Shown here in pieces: positions 8,888-18,427 of a DNA stretch of 64,000 bases. Within the stretch, counting starts at the first letter, position 1; each line of letters starts with the position of its first letter. Source of the stretch: an uncultured Verrucomicrobiota bacterium (GTDB taxonomy: Bacteria; Verrucomicrobiota; Verrucomicrobiia; Verrucomicrobiales; Verrucomicrobiaceae); contig CAILZI010000121.1 in the NCBI GenBank assembly GCA_903838675.1, positions 23,160 through 87,159 of the forward strand, written 5' to 3'. The translations under genes and the position numbers were made by a program. The notes below the pieces were generated by a model, which worked only from the letters and a program-made list of their open reading frames with translations, had not been told where the DNA came from and did no database searches.

Positions 8888-10735
8888 ATGTCTCGCATCC
8901 CGGAAGAAACCATCCAGCAAGTGATTGCCGCCACGGATATCGTGGCGCTGGTGGGGCGTTCGGTGAAACTGCGTAAAGCAGGGACGAATTTCGTGGGCCT
9001 GTGTCCGTTTCACAACGAGAAGAGCCCGTCCTTCAACGTCAGCCCCTCACGCAATACGTACCACTGCTTTGGCTGTGGTGCGGGTGGCACAGCGATCCGC
9101 TTTGTGATGGAGCATGACGGCATGTCGTTCGTCGAAGCCGTCAAGCGACTGGCTGATGCGGCGGGCATCCGCATCGAGGAGGAAGTCTGGGACGCAAATG
9201 CGGAGGCTGAGGCCAAGCACCGCAGCCTGCTCCTGCGAGCGCACCGTGAGATTTCCGAGTGGTTCCACCAGCTGCTGATGAAGCACAAAATCGCCGCTCC
9301 AGCGCGCGACTATCTCAAATCCCGTGGCATCACGGCAGAAGTGGCGAAGAACTGGCAGATGGGCTATGCCCCGCCCAACGGCGCTTTTTTCCGTGAATGG
9401 GCCGCGCAGGCCAAAATACCCGAGAGCGTACTCGTTGAGGCCGGCCTGTTTGTTCAGAGTGATGAAGAATCTGGCCGCCGGGGCACCTACCCACGTTTCC
9501 GTGACCGGCTCATGTTCCCGATCCGCAACGAGAACGGAGACGTGATCGCCTTCAGCGGGCGCATCATTGATCCGGCAGGCAAGCCCAAATATCTCAACTC
9601 CCCAGAAACCCCGCTCTTCAGCAAGAGCAAGGTGCTTTTCGGCTTTGACCGTGCCAGGCGAGCCATCTCAAAAGCCGGCGAGGCCATCATCTGCGAAGGC
9701 CAGATCGACATGATCATGATCTATGAGGCCGGCTTTCAGAATGTCGTCGCAGGCCAAGGCACCGCCTTCACCGAACTGCACGCCAAGCTGCTCAAGCGCG
9801 TCTGCAATGAGATCGTGCTCTGCTATGACTCTGACAACGCAGGCTACGGAGCAGCTGAGAAGGCCTTTAAAATCCTCTCGCCCATCGGTCTGACAGTGAA
9901 GGTGGCCTCCCTGCCGCAGGGTGAAGACCCCGACTCGCTGCTGCGCAAACAGGGCACTGAGGCGCTGCAAGCAGTGCTGGGGAACGCCACGGACTTCTTG
10001 GAATACCAAATCCGCCGTCTGAGAGCCAGCGCCAAATCTGACAGCATGGTGGAGCGCGTGCGCATGGCGGAGCAGGTGGCTGCCGCCATTAGCATTTTTA
10101 CCGGCGTGGCTCAGCGCATCACTGCAGTCAACAAAGTGGCCAAATTGCTCGAGATTTCTGAGGATCAGCTCAATGCGATGGTCAAGCGTGCTGCAAACGA
10201 GTCCAAAAGCAGCAATGGCGGGCAGCGCTCGGGTAATTCCCCCGTCAACGTGGTCGATGAGGCCAAGAAACTGCTCGCTGCCCAGCACAAGACTGCCGTG
10301 CTCCTATGCCAGATGGCGCTGGCCGACGCCGAGGTCATGTACTGGCTGCGCGAATCCGACTGTGAGGCCATGCTGCACGAAGTGCCCGGGACGGAGCTTC
10401 TCTCCCTGCTGGTGCACAGCCGCCATGACCCGCTGGAAGAAAACTCCCAGCTTGTCTTTATGTCTGGCCTGGAGCGCCCGCAGGAAGCAGCGTTTGCCCA
10501 GCTCCAGGCCAGCCCGCGTCTGCCCGGTGGTCTTGAAGATGCAAAGCTGGCCCTTTACACACTAGAGCTCGCCCGGCTGCAGAACCTCATCCAAGGTTTG
10601 CAGTCCAAACAACGCCAGCCAGGGCTGTCAGCGGAGGAGATTGCACGCCTTCAGGAGAGGGTCATGGAACTCAGCGCAATGCGTAAAGAATGCCTTGACC
10701 GTACGAAAGCATCCCCGAATAGTTTCTCCCCCTGA
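8888..10735 (+). CDS. dnaG: DNA primase
   Basis: A 615-residue primase that makes RNA primers for replication. The CHC2 zinc finger lies at about residues 39-64 (CPFHNEKSPSF and YHCFGCGAGG). The RNA-polymerase-like core includes GRIIDPAGKPKYLNSPETP. The TOPRIM domain starts with the acidic motif in EGQIDMIMIYEAGF and continues with LCYDSDNAG. The C-terminal helicase-binding part is present and divergent, as is usual. The gene is 34 bases upstream of rpoD, the classical dnaG-rpoD order. No clear Shine-Dalgarno sequence precedes the start. Confidence 0.97.
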   Translation: MSRIPEETIQQVIAATDIVALVGRSVKLRKAGTNFVGLCPFHNEKSPSFNVSPSRNTYHCFGCGAGGTAIRFVMEHDGMSFVEAVKRLADAAGIRIEEEVWDANAEAEAKHRSLLLRAHREISEWFHQLLMKHKIAAPARDYLKSRGITAEVAKNWQMGYAPPNGAFFREWAAQAKIPESVLVEAGLFVQSDEESGRRGTYPRFRDRLMFPIRNENGDVIAFSGRIIDPAGKPKYLNSPETPLFSKSKVLFGFDRARRAISKAGEAIICEGQIDMIMIYEAGFQNVVAGQGTAFTELHAKLLKRVCNEIVLCYDSDNAGYGAAEKAFKILSPIGLTVKVASLPQGEDPDSLLRKQGTEALQAVLGNATDFLEYQIRRLRASAKSDSMVERVRMAEQVAAAISIFTGVAQRITAVNKVAKLLEISEDQLNAMVKRAANESKSSNGGQRSGNSPVNVVDEAKKLLAAQHKTAVLLCQMALADAEVMYWLRESDCEAMLHEVPGTELLSLLVHSRHDPLEENSQLVFMSGLERPQEAAFAQLQASPRLPGGLEDAKLALYTLELARLQNLIQGLQSKQRQPGLSAEEIARLQERVMELSAMRKECLDRTKASPNSFSP

Positions 10736-10769
10736 CTGACGCAGGTCCCGGACCCTCACCGAGGTAAGT

Positions 10770-12629
10770 ATGGCCGTCTCCAAAAAACCACTTAACGGAT
10801 CCCATTCTCGCAACGCCGCCGGACAGGCAGGCGAACCTGCTGCTGCTGAAGAAGATGCAGCCCCACAAAAGCGTGGCCGCGGCAGACCGCGCATTCATCC
10901 GCCCAAAGAACAGCCAACATCCCAGGTAGGACCTGATGGCCAGCTGCTCAAACGCCGCCGGGGACGCCCGCCCAAGCTCGGCCATGCGGGTGGCATCAAT
11001 CAGTTTGCGAACACCACGCACGATGACATCCATTCTCCCGATGTTCAGGCGAGGCTGCGCGATCTGATTCGTACGGCACGCGAGCATGATCATCTGACTT
11101 GGGACGACATCAATGAGGCCCTGCCTTCGGGATTCGTGACCCCGGACCTGATGGATGCCCTCATCACGCGCCTGCGTGCGATGGAAATCAAGATCAGTGA
11201 CGATGTTGATGGTGTGGCTGCCCGTCATAATGCCGCCCGTGAGCGGATTACGGCAGAACGTGACGCTGCTTCGGCCAAACTGGATGTGTTTGATGATCCG
11301 GTGCGCATGTACCTGCGCCAGATGGGCCAGGTGCCATTGCTCACGCGCGAGCAGGAGATCAACATCTCCAAGCGCATCGAAAAGGCTGACCTGAGCATGC
11401 GCCAGTGCCTGCATACCATCGGCTTCATCGGCCAGGCCTATTTGCAGTTTGCCGAAGCGCTGTGCAACGGCGTCGAACGCTTTGATCGTCTCGTCAGCGA
11501 CCGCAAGGCAGATGAAAGGGACGCCTATTTTAAAAAGCTGAAACCGCTGCTCGACCAGGCGCGCGAGACGCATGAAAAGACCAGCAAGGCATTTTCCGCC
11601 TTGATCAATGCCGGCCCGCGCAAACGCGCCGCCAGTCAGGAGGAGTTTGAAACACTGCGCGCCGCATTTTTCCGTGTCTGTGAGAAGTTTTACTTCAAAT
11701 CAAAGATCACCGAGGACTTCGTGACCCTGCTGCAGCAGCGGCTGACTGATCTGGGCAATCTGGAGCGCAGTCTGAAGGAGCAGCCCCGCAACGAAGCCAC
11801 GAAAGAGGCCATCAGCGCCTTTGAACAGGAATCATGGATGACGGCGGCGGATTACCGCACGCTCATCACAGACACTCTCAAACATGTGTCCGGCTCCACG
11901 CGGGCCAAGACCGAGATGATCGAGGCCAACCTGCGGCTGGTCATTTCCATTGCCAAGAAATACACCAATCGCGGGCTGTCCTTCCTCGATCTCATTCAGG
12001 AAGGCAACATGGGCCTCATGCGTGCGGTGGAGAAGTTTGAGTACCAACGCGGCTACAAGTTCAGCACCTACGCCACCTGGTGGATTCGTCAGGCCATCAC
12101 CCGCAGCATCGCCGATCAGGCGCGCACCATCCGCATCCCTGTGCACATGATCGAAACGATCAACAAGCTCATGCGCGTGCACAAGCAGCTGCTGCAGGAG
12201 CTTGGCCGCGATCCTACGCCCGAAGAAATCGCCGAGGAAATCCATCTGCCCGTTGATCGCGTGAATGCCGTTCTGCGTCTTTCCCAGCAGCCGGTCTCCA
12301 TGCAGGCCAAAGTGGGCGAAAGCGAAGGGGACACTGAATTTGGTGACTTCATCGAGGACAAGGAGGCGAGCAATCCGATGGAACTCACCGCCATGCACCT
12401 GCTGCGGGACAAGCTGCGCGACGTGCTCGACACGCTCAACCCGCGTGAGCGCGAAGTGCTGGAGCAGCGCTTTGGTCTTGGTGACGGTGCAGGGCGCACC
12501 CTTGAAGAAGTGGGCAAGCAGTTCCAGGTGACTCGCGAGCGCATTCGGCAGATCGAAGCGAAGGCCCTGCGCAAGCTGCGGCACCCGACGCGTATTCGGA
12601 AGCTGGGTGGATTCTTTGGTGCGGGCTGA
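10770..12629 (+). CDS. rpoD: Principal sigma factor RpoD with N-terminal AT-hook motifs
   Basis: A 619-residue housekeeping sigma-70. Region 1.1 is at about residues 90-145. Region 1.2 starts [17 protein letters not shown]. Region 2 includes [17 protein letters not shown]. Regions 3 and 4 follow, the latter with the helix-turn-helix around [20 protein letters not shown]. The unusual part is residues 1-90, before region 1.1: two AT-hook cores, [10 protein letters not shown] (35-44) and RRGRPPK (63-69), in a basic, Pro-rich, probably disordered segment. GAGG sits a few bases before the ATG. It ends one base before the convergent gene at 12630, with no spacer and no visible terminator. Confidence 0.97.
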   Translation: MAVSKKPLNGSHSRNAAGQAGEPAAAEEDAAPQKRGRGRPRIHPPKEQPTSQVGPDGQLLKRRRGRPPKLGHAGGINQFANTTHDDIHSPDVQARLRDLIRTAREHDHLTWDDINEALPSGFVTPDLMDALITRLRAMEIKISDDVDGVAARHNAARERITAERDAASAKLDVFDDPVRMYLRQMGQVPLLTREQEINISKRIEKADLSMRQCLHTIGFIGQAYLQFAEALCNGVERFDRLVSDRKADERDAYFKKLKPLLDQARETHEKTSKAFSALINAGPRKRAASQEEFETLRAAFFRVCEKFYFKSKITEDFVTLLQQRLTDLGNLERSLKEQPRNEATKEAISAFEQESWMTAADYRTLITDTLKHVSGSTRAKTEMIEANLRLVISIAKKYTNRGLSFLDLIQEGNMGLMRAVEKFEYQRGYKFSTYATWWIRQAITRSIADQARTIRIPVHMIETINKLMRVHKQLLQELGRDPTPEEIAEEIHLPVDRVNAVLRLSQQPVSMQAKVGESEGDTEFGDFIEDKEASNPMELTAMHLLRDKLRDVLDTLNPREREVLEQRFGLGDGAGRTLEEVGKQFQVTRERIRQIEAKALRKLRHPTRIRKLGGFFGAG

Positions 12630-12980
12630 TCACCAGCACGAGCCCACATCGCGTCTTCCCTCAACGCTGCGCAGGTAAATATAGCCCTCGACGCGCGGCG
12701 TCGCGAAGTCGCCTTCGAGTTGTAGCGTCACGCGTTCATATTCACCGCCCGCTGTGTCTTCTAGCACATCGAGCAGCGCGAGCCCGGCTTCGTCCACGCT
12801 CCAGACTTCACCTTGGATGGAGATGCCGTCTTTTGAACGCACCATGCCGGGATAACCACCGAGATCAAACATGCGATAAAGCGGCAGTGTGCATGCTTCC
12901 GCCACGAATTGCTGCTGCTCGATCCATCCATGATTAACCCCGCCGCGCTTCAGCGTGCCATAAACAAACACGAGAGTCAT
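12630..12980 (-). CDS. Gamma-glutamylcyclotransferase / AIG2-like protein
   Basis: A 116-residue protein with the family's N-terminal FVYGTLKRGG glycine loop. The catalytic Glu is expected in the strand IQGEVWSVD, followed by LLDVLEDTAGGEYERV. The family forms 5-oxoproline from gamma-glutamyl amines or amino acids, but many members have unproven substrates. The start ATG overlaps the stop of the upstream lipoate-ligase-like gene by four bases, so the two are translationally coupled. Its stop directly abuts the stop of rpoD on the opposite strand. Confidence 0.88.
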   Translation of the reverse strand: MTLVFVYGTLKRGGVNHGWIEQQQFVAEACTLPLYRMFDLGGYPGMVRSKDGISIQGEVWSVDEAGLALLDVLEDTAGGEYERVTLQLEGDFATPRVEGYIYLRSVEGRRDVGSCW

Positions 12981-13681
12981 TGCAGGTGATCCTCCCGTTC
13001 GTTGAGCCAGGAACCCAGGCTGTAGCGCTTCTGGGTCAGTTCGTTCGCTCGCTCTCTCATTGCAGCAGTCATCTCGTGCTTCACCAGCACGTTTTTGGCC
13101 AGTTTTGAGGCCCAGCGCGGCCAGAACTCATCGGGTAGGTTCACCTGCTGGACGCTGCCCTGATGCAGCAGGCCCAGCTTGCCGCGCCTCTGCCCTGCCC
13201 CGGCCACTTTCACCTTGTCGCGTATCACATCGTGCAGAGCTGGTGCCACAAAGCAGAACGGGTTTTCGATCAGGTCTTCCATGCCGGCGAGGCGGCTGCC
13301 ATCGTCCAAGGCCTTGGCCAGGGATTCATGGATCAAGCGGTAGCTGTCCAGCGGGTTGGTTTGAGACCAGGGATGCACGGCAGGCACAATCACCGAATAG
13401 GTGAAGTCATTGTCATGCAGAACGACACCGCCGCCCGTCCAGCGCCGCACGACCGGCCACTGCGGTAATGATCCTGCAAGCTTGGTCAGATTCTGTGCAT
13501 AGCCAATGGTCGCTGTTGGCTCGTCCCAGCGGTACACGCGCAGCACGGGCAAGTCGCTCATTTCCAGCCAGGCCTGGTCGGCGGCCATGTTCCAGGGGCC
13601 GTCATGCGGTGTCGGGTCAAAGTGGAGGATGAGTTGGTCAAAGAGAGATGTTGCTGAATCCACGCGTACATCATGCCGCAA
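12977..13681 (-). CDS. Lipoate-protein ligase / octanoyltransferase family protein (LipM-like)
   Basis: A 234-residue cofactor transferase of the BPL/LplA/LipB fold. The signature VVRRWTGGGVVLHD is at residues 77-90. The conserved Lys of the family lies in KVAGAGQRRGKLG (about 158). A Cys in the loop NPFCFVAP (143) matches the position of the active-site Cys of LipM-type octanoyltransferases. That favours an octanoyl transfer role in lipoic acid synthesis over ATP-dependent lipoate ligation, though an LplA function cannot be excluded. It is coupled by overlap to the gamma-glutamylcyclotransferase gene. Confidence 0.82.
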   Translation of the reverse strand: MRHDVRVDSATSLFDQLILHFDPTPHDGPWNMAADQAWLEMSDLPVLRVYRWDEPTATIGYAQNLTKLAGSLPQWPVVRRWTGGGVVLHDNDFTYSVIVPAVHPWSQTNPLDSYRLIHESLAKALDDGSRLAGMEDLIENPFCFVAPALHDVIRDKVKVAGAGQRRGKLGLLHQGSVQQVNLPDEFWPRWASKLAKNVLVKHEMTAAMRERANELTQKRYSLGSWLNEREDHLQ

Positions 13682-13745
13682 TTATCCTTGCTTGCAGCCG
13701 GGATGTTTCTTTGACTTCCGCCACCTCGTTTCCAGACTCCACGTC

Positions 13746-15500
13746 ATGCGCCCAACCCGCCTGCTTGTTCTCGCCTTTTCCCTGCTGTCCACCGTCTTGT
13801 CCTCTGCGGCAGACGACTACCAGCCCGGCCCCGACTCCAAAGCGCAGGAGGGCGTGCCGAAGGGCGACGTGTTGAAGTTCGAATTCAAGAACAGCAAAAT
13901 CTTCCCCGGCACGGTGCGTGACTACTGGGTTTATGTGCCGAAGCAATACACTCCCGACAAACCGGCGTGCGTGCATGTGAATCAGGATGGCATTCAGAAT
14001 CTGGCTCCGGTGGTCTTTGACAATCTGATCGCAAAAAAAGAGATCCCTGTGCTCATCGGTGTCTTCGTCATGCACGGCCGCGTTCCGGCGCGTGATGGCA
14101 GCACGGCATTGGACCGCTTCAACCGCAGTGTGGAATACGACGGCCTGGGTGAGAACTACGCGCGCTTCATTCTCGAAGAGCTTCTGCCCGAGGTGGAAAA
14201 GATCGTACTGCCGGATGGGCGTGCCATCCGTCTCTCGCATGAAGGGAATGACCGCAGCATTGGGGGCAGCAGCAGCGGGGCCATCGCGGCATTCACTGCT
14301 GCGTGGGAACGGCCTGAGGCTTTCAGCCGCGTGTTCAGCAGCATCGGCACCTATGTGGATCAGCGCGGCGGCAATGATTACCCGGTGATGATTCGCAAGG
14401 CCGAGCCAAAGGCGCTGCGTGTTTTCCTTCAGGACGGCAGCAATGATGCGAACGGCACCGGTGGAAACTGGTTCCTCGCAAACAATGAAATGCTCTCAGC
14501 ACTGGAATTCGCGGGTTATGAATCCAACCACGTATGGGGTGACGGTGGCCACAATGGCAAGCATGCCACAGCCATCTTCCCTGATGCCATGCGCTGGCTG
14601 TGGAAGGACTGGCCCAAAGCCATCACGAAAGGTGTTGGCTCGAAATCACCTGTGGTGGAGGTGCTTGGCGCAGACAGTGAATGGCAGCTGGTGGGTGAAG
14701 GCTACGGCTTTACTGAAGGTCCGGCGGTGAATGCAAAAGGCGAAGTCTTCTTCACCGACATCCCGAACAGCCGCATCCATAAAGTCGCGCTGGATGGCAA
14801 GGTTTCCGTCTTTGCTGAAAACACCGGCAAGGCCAACGGGCTTATGTTTGGTCCCGATGGACGCCTGTTCGCTTGTGCCAGTGGCAACAAACAGATCGTT
14901 GCCTACGATGAAGCGGCCAAGATGACGGTGATCGCCGAGGGCATTGAATCGAATGATCTCTGCATCGGATTGAACGGCAATCTCTACGTCACCGATCCGC
15001 CGCACAAACAGGTGTGGCTCATCAAACCGAATGGTGAAAAAAGCATCGTCGATACCAATGAGAAGGGAGGGCTCGCGTTCCCCAATGGTGTTCGCTTAAC
15101 GCCGGATCAGAGCCTGCTGCTCGTCGCTGACATGCGCGGCCAGTTCGTCTGGAGCTACCACATTGAGGCGGATGGCACACTAAGCGCCAAGCAGCCGTAT
15201 CACCATCTGCGAATCGTTGATGGAATGATGGAAAGTGGAGCCGATGGCATGGCGCTGGACACGAAGGGCCGGCTGTATGTCGCGACACACGCGGGCATTC
15301 AGTTTTGTGACCAGGCTGGACGGGTGAACGGCATCATCGCCAAGCCGCAGCGCAAATGGCTGGCGAACGTCGTGTTTGGGGGGGCTGGCTTCGACGAGCT
15401 CTACGCCTGCAATGGCGACAAGGTATTTAAACGCAAAACTCAGGTGAAGGGCGTACGCTCGGCGGACGCCACGATCAAGCCGGAGAAGCCGAGGCTGTAA
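13746..15500 (+). CDS. Secreted esterase (Fes-like) fused to SMP-30/gluconolactonase propeller
   Basis: A 584-residue protein from ATG 13746; signal peptide MRPTRLLVLAFSLLSTVLSS. The first half, about residues 25-295, is an alpha/beta hydrolase of the enterochelin-esterase type. The nucleophile elbow is SIGGSSSGA (about residue 174), and the likely catalytic His is in GDGGHNGKHAT. The second half, about residues 305-570, is an SMP-30/lactonase beta-propeller, starting at GEGYGFTEGPAVN, with LCIGLNGNLYVTDPP and AFPNGVRLTPDQS as metal-site regions. It probably hydrolyses an ester and then a lactone from plant or algal polysaccharide in the periplasm; the substrate is inferred only from the folds. 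Confidence 0.88.
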   Translation: MRPTRLLVLAFSLLSTVLSSAADDYQPGPDSKAQEGVPKGDVLKFEFKNSKIFPGTVRDYWVYVPKQYTPDKPACVHVNQDGIQNLAPVVFDNLIAKKEIPVLIGVFVMHGRVPARDGSTALDRFNRSVEYDGLGENYARFILEELLPEVEKIVLPDGRAIRLSHEGNDRSIGGSSSGAIAAFTAAWERPEAFSRVFSSIGTYVDQRGGNDYPVMIRKAEPKALRVFLQDGSNDANGTGGNWFLANNEMLSALEFAGYESNHVWGDGGHNGKHATAIFPDAMRWLWKDWPKAITKGVGSKSPVVEVLGADSEWQLVGEGYGFTEGPAVNAKGEVFFTDIPNSRIHKVALDGKVSVFAENTGKANGLMFGPDGRLFACASGNKQIVAYDEAAKMTVIAEGIESNDLCIGLNGNLYVTDPPHKQVWLIKPNGEKSIVDTNEKGGLAFPNGVRLTPDQSLLLVADMRGQFVWSYHIEADGTLSAKQPYHHLRIVDGMMESGADGMALDTKGRLYVATHAGIQFCDQAGRVNGIIAKPQRKWLANVVFGGAGFDELYACNGDKVFKRKTQVKGVRSADATIKPEKPRL

Positions 15501-15504
15501 AAAC

Positions 15505-16674
15505 TCAGCTCTCCGCAGCAGCAGCAGCTCGCTTCTGCAGTTCCATCAAGGCGTTGAGGATCTTCACGCGGTTCATTTCGTGAACTTCAAGCTTCGTGCC
15601 GATCTCGGGCACGAGGGTGACGGTGAGCTCACCGCCCAAGTGCTCGCGGAACTCCTCCAATCCTTCGAGGATGGCGGGCTCGCCACTGCGGCCGGTGTTC
15701 ATGAGATGGGGAGAGGACGTGGCGAAGCCAATGCGCTCGATGAGCTTCAGCACACGCTCACAGGTCTCTTCGTTCAAAATGCCCTGCATGCGCGAATAGA
15801 CGAGATCCACGGCCATGCCGATGGCGACGGCCTCGCCATGTGAAACGGTGAATTTGGAAATCTGCTCGAGCTTGTGCGCAGCCCAGTGACCAAAGTCGAG
15901 GGGGCGGGCGGAACCCAGTTCATAGGGATCTCCGCCGGTGGCGATGTGCTCGACATGAAGCTCGGCGCTGCGCTGGATGAGCTGCTCGAGCGCCTCCTGC
16001 TTCAAGGCGGCAAGATCATCTGCCATGGCCTCGAGCTGTTCGAAGAAAGCACGATCACGAATGAGCGATACTTTGATGGCCTCGATGATGCCATTGCGGC
16101 GCTCACGCACGGGCAGAGATTCCAGGAAGGCGAAGTCATTCACCACCGCAAACGGCACGGTGAAGCTGCCCACCCAGTTTTTCTTGCCGAAATAATTCAC
16201 GCCGTTCTTCACCCCAACGCCCCCATCTCCCTGGCTGAGAGTGGTGGTGGGAAAGCGGATGTGGCGGATGCCACGATGCGCGGTGGAGGCCGCAAAGCAG
16301 ACCAGATCCAGCGCCGCACCGCCGCCGATGACGAAAACATAGCTGTGCCGGTCCAGCGCGGCTTCATTGATGGCGTCCCAGCAGCATTCGACGAGCCGGA
16401 AGTCATTTTTGCAGGATTCACCACCGGGAATGACGATGGGGTCATCCACCATGGTGAAGGTGTCGGCGTGCACCTGACCGTAGGCCATGATGTCGTCGAT
16501 CAGATCACGGTTGGCGGTGGCGACGGCTTCATCCACAAACACGAGCACGCGCGGGAGCTTGTGCGGCTGGTCGAGGCGGAGAAGATCACGAATGGTGTGG
16601 TTCCGGGGCGCAAAGACTTCTCTCGTGAACAAGATGCGGTGGATGTGCTCGAGCCTGATTTTTTTCTCTAACAT
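15505..16674 (-). CDS. EboD/AroB-like 3-dehydroquinate synthase family protein
   Basis: A 389-residue protein of the dehydroquinate synthase / sugar-phosphate cyclase superfamily. The NAD-binding FVIGGGAALDLVCFAAS is at about residue 113. A lysine lies in NGIIEAIKVSLIRD, and metal-site His residues in DFGHWAAHKLEQ and SHGEAVAIGMA. It is longer than AroB (about 360) and has a long N-terminal part, like the EboD-type enzymes of ebo clusters. A UbiA-family protein resembling EboC lies at 22827-23690, but no other ebo gene was recognised. It may make a cyclitol rather than dehydroquinate. The long 3' tail is Ala-rich. It converges with the esterase gene, four bases apart. Confidence 0.85.
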   Translation of the reverse strand: MLEKKIRLEHIHRILFTREVFAPRNHTIRDLLRLDQPHKLPRVLVFVDEAVATANRDLIDDIMAYGQVHADTFTMVDDPIVIPGGESCKNDFRLVECCWDAINEAALDRHSYVFVIGGGAALDLVCFAASTAHRGIRHIRFPTTTLSQGDGGVGVKNGVNYFGKKNWVGSFTVPFAVVNDFAFLESLPVRERRNGIIEAIKVSLIRDRAFFEQLEAMADDLAALKQEALEQLIQRSAELHVEHIATGGDPYELGSARPLDFGHWAAHKLEQISKFTVSHGEAVAIGMAVDLVYSRMQGILNEETCERVLKLIERIGFATSSPHLMNTGRSGEPAILEGLEEFREHLGGELTVTLVPEIGTKLEVHEMNRVKILNALMELQKRAAAAAES

Positions 16675-16969
16675 TAACGGGGGTGGGTTCTTTGGCTCTG
16701 ACCGGGGTTGAGGTCAAAGGGAAAGGGCAAACGTCTGCCGAATGTACTTTCTAACCCGCAGCACCCATTTAGCCCTGAAAGCAGCACTTTTTGATGCAAT
16801 TCTCCGGCAGGCTGATGGCCAGCCCCCCCTCCTGTCCGGCCACCCGTGGAAATAGCCTGCTCGGGTGATTGAGATGGCTACCCCCCGGATTCAACATGTT
16901 TGCTGCCATGAAAACCATGCTTTCCAATTCGCAGAGCAGTCATGACATCACCAGGAATAGCATCGGGTG
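16675..16969. other. Divergent intergenic region, nothing recognised
   Basis: About 295 bases between the dehydroquinate-synthase-like gene and the second histidine kinase gene, read in opposite directions, so it should hold two promoters. No clear -35/-10 pair, riboswitch, tRNA or repeat was recognised. Two runs of C (around 16825 and 16882) are the only compositional oddities. Confidence 0.5.
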
Positions 16970-18427
16970 ATGGCAGATTCACCGTTGTTCAGTCAATCAA
17001 TGCCCAGGGAAGCATGGGAAAATAAAGCAACCACAGCAGTGACTTTTCCACCTCCACTTCGCTTTCTAATTCCAGCGCTGCTGCTGCTGCTGGGACTCGT
17101 GGCGGCCTGGCTGGATTATGAACTGGACCTGGCCAATGACTTGGAGCGCAATTTTAATGACGTGACCACGCAGGCCGAGGCAACCGGCACCCGGCTGACC
17201 CAGCTCGTCCGGCAGCATCTCATTCAGGGAGACCTCAAGGTATTGAGTGACAGCCTTTCCGACTGGAAGCATGAACCCTGGCTGCGCATGGCCGCCGTGG
17301 TAGATGCAAACGGCCTGGTATTGGCAAGCTCATCCACCCATTGGGAGGGGCTGTCAGCCGAGGAGACCCCTGCGGCCACCGCGTGGAAGCGTGCCAGACA
17401 GAACACCGGCAAAATCATGGAGTCTGCAGCCTTGGACAAAGGGGACTTCATTGTGCTTGCAGCGTTTCCCATCGAAATTCCTTCAAAGAGCCGCCAGTGG
17501 CTCCTGCTGGTGTATGACCGCGCCAATGCCGTCCTCAATGCGCATCAGGATGCACGTCAACGGATGGCGTGGTCAGCTTCCGTGATCGCCTTCATGTGTC
17601 TTGGCCTATGGGCCATCCTTCACTTTGGCGTGGCCACCCGGCTTGAACGGCTGGCACGCTCGGTTCGTGAGTTTGGCGAAGGCAGGACCATCAGCATCGA
17701 CCCCGTGAAGGGTGGCGATGAAGTGCATGAGCTCTCGCAGGCATTCAGGAAAATGACCCAGCGACTGGCAGACCGTGAACGAGAACGCACCGAACTGGAG
17801 CGTGCGGTGATAGATTCGGCTGAAAATGAGCGCCGTCGAATCGGACATGAACTCCACGATGGCATCGGACAGCAGCTCACGGCCGTGCTGATGGCGATCA
17901 ACGGCCTGCACGACGAACTGCAGGCCAAAGCCCCGGCTTTTGCGGAACACGCACAGCATGCCAGCCAGAGCCTGCGTGAAGCCCTGGCTGAAGTGCGAGG
18001 CCTGTCCCATGGACTTGCCCCGGTTCCTTTGTGGGAACAAGGCCTGGAACACGCCCTGCAGGCGCTGGCAGATGTCACCACGCGCAGCTCCGGTGTGCGG
18101 TGCGTGTTTGAATGCCCGGCTCACATCATGGACATCAGCGAGTCGACTGCCTGCAACCTGTACAGGATCGCTCAGGAGGCGGTGAACAATGCTTTGAAGC
18201 ATGCGGATTCTGGAGAGATCCGCATCGGACTGGAGTGCCGTGATGGATTCCTTGTCCTTGAGATCGACGATGATGGCTGTGGTCTGCCGGAAACACCACC
18301 CGAAGGCGGCGGCATTGGATTTCGCATCATGCAACATCGCACTGAAATGATGGGCGGCAGGATGGAGCACGGTGCTCCACCCGCAGGCGGCACGCGCATC
18401 GCTGTGCACATTCCCAACATCCCATGA
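16970..18427 (+). CDS. NarL-type sensor histidine kinase with HAMP domain
   Basis: A 485-residue protein from ATG 16970; a GTG sits one codon earlier. Transmembrane segments are at about residues 28-47 and 202-222, and the periplasmic domain between them is about 150 residues. HAMP follows at about 223-275. A HisKA_3 domain has NERRRIGHELHDGIGQQL (phospho-accepting His in HELHDG). The HATPase has QEAVNNALKHADSGEI as N box and DDDGCGLP as G1. The stop overlaps the regulator start by four bases (ATGA). Its kinase core resembles the kinase at 6591-7973, but it has no binding-protein partner. Confidence 0.94.
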   Translation: MADSPLFSQSMPREAWENKATTAVTFPPPLRFLIPALLLLLGLVAAWLDYELDLANDLERNFNDVTTQAEATGTRLTQLVRQHLIQGDLKVLSDSLSDWKHEPWLRMAAVVDANGLVLASSSTHWEGLSAEETPAATAWKRARQNTGKIMESAALDKGDFIVLAAFPIEIPSKSRQWLLLVYDRANAVLNAHQDARQRMAWSASVIAFMCLGLWAILHFGVATRLERLARSVREFGEGRTISIDPVKGGDEVHELSQAFRKMTQRLADRERERTELERAVIDSAENERRRIGHELHDGIGQQLTAVLMAINGLHDELQAKAPAFAEHAQHASQSLREALAEVRGLSHGLAPVPLWEQGLEHALQALADVTTRSSGVRCVFECPAHIMDISESTACNLYRIAQEAVNNALKHADSGEIRIGLECRDGFLVLEIDDDGCGLPETPPEGGGIGFRIMQHRTEMMGGRMEHGAPPAGGTRIAVHIPNIP

